Positions 6,986-8,149 of a DNA stretch of 8,149 bases are shown here, one piece after another; positions within the stretch are counted from its first letter, which is position 1; each line of letters starts with the position of its first letter. The DNA is from Xanthobacteraceae bacterium. GTDB lineage: Bacteria > Pseudomonadota > Alphaproteobacteria > Rhizobiales > Xanthobacteraceae. The stretch lies in the NCBI GenBank assembly GCA_030037185.1, contig JASHRR010001263.1, positions 1-8,149 of the forward strand, given 5' to 3'. Below the pieces are notes generated by a model. The model was not told where the DNA came from, searched no databases, and worked only from the letters and a program-made list of their open reading frames with translations. Both the position numbers and the translations under genes were made by a program.

Positions 6986-7168
6986 GAAAGTGAAGATGTG
7001 GGCGGGCTCCGTCTCGTGCGGCCGCTCCTGATGGAGACGTTCGGTCATCGCTTCGACGTAGGCGAAAGCGGAATAGCAGTCCTGCTGCTGCTGTTCGGAG
7101 AGGAACTTGAGCCCGGCGCGGCGCACGAGGAACTCAAATTCGGCCATCGATATTTTGGGATTCGTCAT
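6971..7168 (-). CDS. Small AtzG/GatC-like amidase partner protein (DUF4089-like)
   Basis: A 65-residue acidic protein with no signal or membrane segment. A strong GGAGGGG ribosome site lies immediately upstream of the ATG. The sequence looks helical. A central AGLKFLSEQQQQD segment (18-30) resembles the 'GL.L....' first helix of AtzG/GatC-like proteins. A long helix (YSAFAYVEAMTERLHQ, 32-47) follows, then a loop ending in EPAHIF (54-59), which resembles the EPAPVF-type C-terminus of DUF4089/AtzG proteins. In that family and in GatC, the small subunit wraps around the amidase and stabilises it. Stop and start overlap as TGATG with the amidase, implying coupled, near-stoichiometric synthesis. 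Family assignment is from recalled motif resemblance and context, not a search. The alternative is an unrelated small coupled protein. Coding status is well supported by the ribosome site and the overlap. Confidence 0.72.
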   Translation of the reverse strand: MTNPKISMAEFEFLVRRAGLKFLSEQQQQDCYSAFAYVEAMTERLHQERPHETEPAHIFTFEETA

Positions 7169-7344
7169 AACCCCTCCATCGAAGCTCGGGTCGCGAGCGG
7201 CGCCTCGTTCGAAGAGAGAGAGGCTGCCGACATGCCGAACCTGTGCAAGAGCAGGGCCATCCAGACGTGCGCCCGCACGGCAAAAAAGATTGCGTTGGCT
7301 TCAGCCGGTCATCGCGCTTTGCTTGGCGCCGACGCATATTCCGA

Positions 7345-7358
7345 GGTCACGGCTGACC
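7345..7358. promoter_or_regulatory. Operator-like perfect dyad GGTCA-N4-TGACC
   Basis: A perfect 5+5 inverted repeat about 180 bases above the small-subunit start. On the minus strand its edge overlaps a weak promoter-like pair (TTGGTC at 7360-7355, 16 bases, TATGCG at 7338-7333). A dimeric regulator binding here could control the amidase unit. This is suggestive only. Confidence 0.3.
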
Positions 7359-7672
7359 AAAGTCTGGGCGCTTTTCGGGTCTGGATGTGCTTCGCAACGC
7401 ATTAAAGAGGCGGGAGGATTGGCGTAGGTCTTGCAGGCCGCGTCCAGTACGAACGCGCTCGTCTCTACGCCGCGACGAACATGGCGCGTCGCGTACAGCT
7501 GGGCTTGCTGCCATAGCAATTCGGCAGCCGGACGGGAGCAATTGAGGCGGCACGTGTCGTCCGCGCAGACTCGTGTGTCGGCTTTGTTAATCGATCGCGA
7601 TGGGCAGCGCACATCGTATCGGTCGTGCCGTCAAGGGGAAGCTTCGCTTCGCGCTGCCCGCCTCACCGGACT

Positions 7673-7720
7673 ATGGGTGCGCATCATCGAGCAGATCCGG
7701 TTGCGATCTGATGGGTGCGC
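7673..7720 (+). repeat. Direct repeat ATGGGTGCGC flanking a small hairpin, upstream of the binding-protein gene
   Basis: ATGGGTGCGC occurs exactly at 7673-7682 and 7711-7720. Between the copies CAGATC (7692-7697) pairs with GATCTG (7705-7710) around a seven-base loop. The second copy ends 18 bases before the start codon, so the element is probably in the 5' leader. A degenerate copy (ATGGGCAGCGC) occurs at 7600. Confidence 0.5.
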
Positions 7721-7726
7721 CGCCAC

Positions 7727-7731
7727 AGGAG
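7727..7731 (+). promoter_or_regulatory. Ribosome-binding site for the solute-binding protein
   Basis: AGGAG lies seven bases before ATG 7739. Another ATG at 7732 is out of frame and too close to the site, so 7739 is the start. Confidence 0.8.
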
Positions 7732-7738
7732 ATGATCG

Positions 7739-8149
7739 ATGATCAAGCGGATTCTTGCCACGCTCGCGGCCGCCGTGGCCATTGCTCTCGCCGTCGGTGG
7801 TTCGCCCACGGGCGCTCAAGTGTTGCGCATTGCAATGACGGCGTCCGATCTGCCGACCGCCGGCGGGATTCCCGATCAGGGCGCCGAGGGAGCCCGGTTC
7901 GCCGGCTATCCGATTTATGATGCTCTCGTGAACTGGGATTTCACCCATCCCGATCAGATCGCCGGCCTGGCGCCGGGCCTTGCCACCGAATGGCACATCA
8001 ACCCCGAAGACCATACGCAATGGATCTTCACCCTGCGCACGGGCGTGAAGTTCCACGATGGCACCGATTTCGACGCCGACGCGGTGATCTTCAATCTCGA
8101 TCGCACCTTCAACCCCAAATCGCCCGTCTATGACGGCACCGAAGCGCCC
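7739..8149 (+). CDS. ABC transporter solute-binding protein, SBP_bac_5 (DppA/OppA) family, 3'-truncated by window edge
   Basis: First 137 residues of an exported binding protein, open to the last base of the window (family members are usually about 500-550 residues). Residues 1-26 form a classic Sec signal: MIKR, a hydrophobic Ala/Leu/Val stretch (5-19), then SPTGA with likely signal-peptidase I cleavage before Gln27. There is no lipobox Cys, so it should be a soluble periplasmic protein. The mature part begins VLRIAMTASDLP and then shows the family pattern: YDALVNWD (60-67), LAPGLATEW (77-85), WIFTLRTGVKFHDGT (95-109) and DADAVIFNLDR (112-122). The start follows an AGGAG site. It is divergent from the small-subunit/amidase unit. 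It may serve the DppBCDF-type core at 1416-5383 or head a second transporter operon beyond the window. Confidence 0.93.
   Translation, partial: MIKRILATLAAAVAIALAVGGSPTGAQVLRIAMTASDLPTAGGIPDQGAEGARFAGYPIYDALVNWDFTHPDQIAGLAPGLATEWHINPEDHTQWIFTLRTGVKFHDGTDFDADAVIFNLDRTFNPKSPVYDGTEAP

Larger units (their letters stand above)
7169..7738. other. Divergent intergenic region without a convincing gene
   Basis: The spacer separates the minus-strand small-subunit/amidase unit from the plus-strand binding-protein gene and must hold both promoters unless one is driven from elsewhere. It contains several dyads: GGTCA-N4-TGACC (7345-7358), TTGCT-N5-AGCAA (7505-7519), GCTGCC-N10-GGCAGC (7507-7528) and CACGTG (7551-7556). 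An AGCAATT direct repeat occurs at 7515 and 7537, and ATGGGTGCGC at 7673 and 7711. A run of AG dinucleotides (7213-7222) lies 45 bases above the small gene. Open frames here (for example 7301-7612 minus) lack a ribosome site and recognisable motifs. No clear sigma-70 promoter could be called. The size is large for this compact locus, so a degraded gene is possible. Confidence 0.6.

Noticed and set aside
5565..7168. Second amidase and small protein as a true GatA-GatC pair of tRNA amidotransferase
   Set aside because: No GatB is adjacent, the active-site motifs read GSSSGT and RGPSALCG, and the context is a transporter locus, so an AtzE/AtzG-like catabolic pair fits better.
7266..7286. CGTGC/GCACG hairpin followed by an A-run, considered as a terminator
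   Set aside because: The A-run follows on the plus strand, so on the minus strand the T-run precedes the stem. That is the wrong order for an intrinsic terminator in either direction.
6944..7405. 153-codon plus-strand frame over the small-subunit gene and spacer
   Set aside because: Antisense to the coupled minus-strand genes, which have good ribosome sites; the product shows no recognisable family.
7301..7612. 103-codon minus-strand frame in the divergent spacer
   Set aside because: No ribosome site or known motif was seen and the Cys-rich ends look random; kept only as a possible remnant in the findings.

Overview
The window is GC-rich DNA with compact, Shine-Dalgarno-led genes. It looks like an alphaproteobacterium of the Rhizobiales (Bosea, Mesorhizobium or Bradyrhizobium type). 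That assignment is an inference from base composition, codon use and gene content (Dpp/Opp-type ABC importers beside amidase-signature enzymes); no taxonomic marker is present. The window reads as an accessory catabolic or uptake locus for an amide- or peptide-like compound. No tRNA, rRNA, CRISPR array, insertion sequence or phage gene was seen.

Region 1 (1-5383, + strand) is one probable operon. It holds the 3' nine-tenths of an amidase-signature hydrolase (5' end outside the window), a DppB-type permease, a DppC-type permease, a DppF/OppF-type ATPase and a DppD/OppD-type ATPase. The four transporter genes are 11-16 bases apart and form a full membrane and motor cassette. No substrate-binding protein lies among them.

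Region 2 (5384-5564) is a short convergent spacer packed with inverted repeats, two of which share an arm and cannot form together.

Region 3 (7168-5565, - strand) is a two-gene unit. A 65-residue protein resembling the AtzG/GatC-like small amidase subunits overlaps, by one base in TGATG, a second complete amidase. This amidase is an inverted-orientation paralogue of the first, about two-thirds identical by eye.

Region 4 (7169-7738) is a 570-base divergent spacer without a convincing gene. It holds several dyads and a 10-base direct repeat close to the next start codon. Region 5 (7739 to the window end, + strand) is the first 137 codons of a periplasmic solute-binding protein of the SBP_bac_5 (DppA/OppA) family, cut by the window edge.

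Working model (inference): an exported binding protein captures an amide-containing solute, the DppBC-type channel driven by two ATPases imports it, and one or both cytoplasmic amidases hydrolyse it, the second probably in complex with its small partner. The substrate cannot be read from sequence. Two related amidases around one transporter suggest either related substrates or successive steps.
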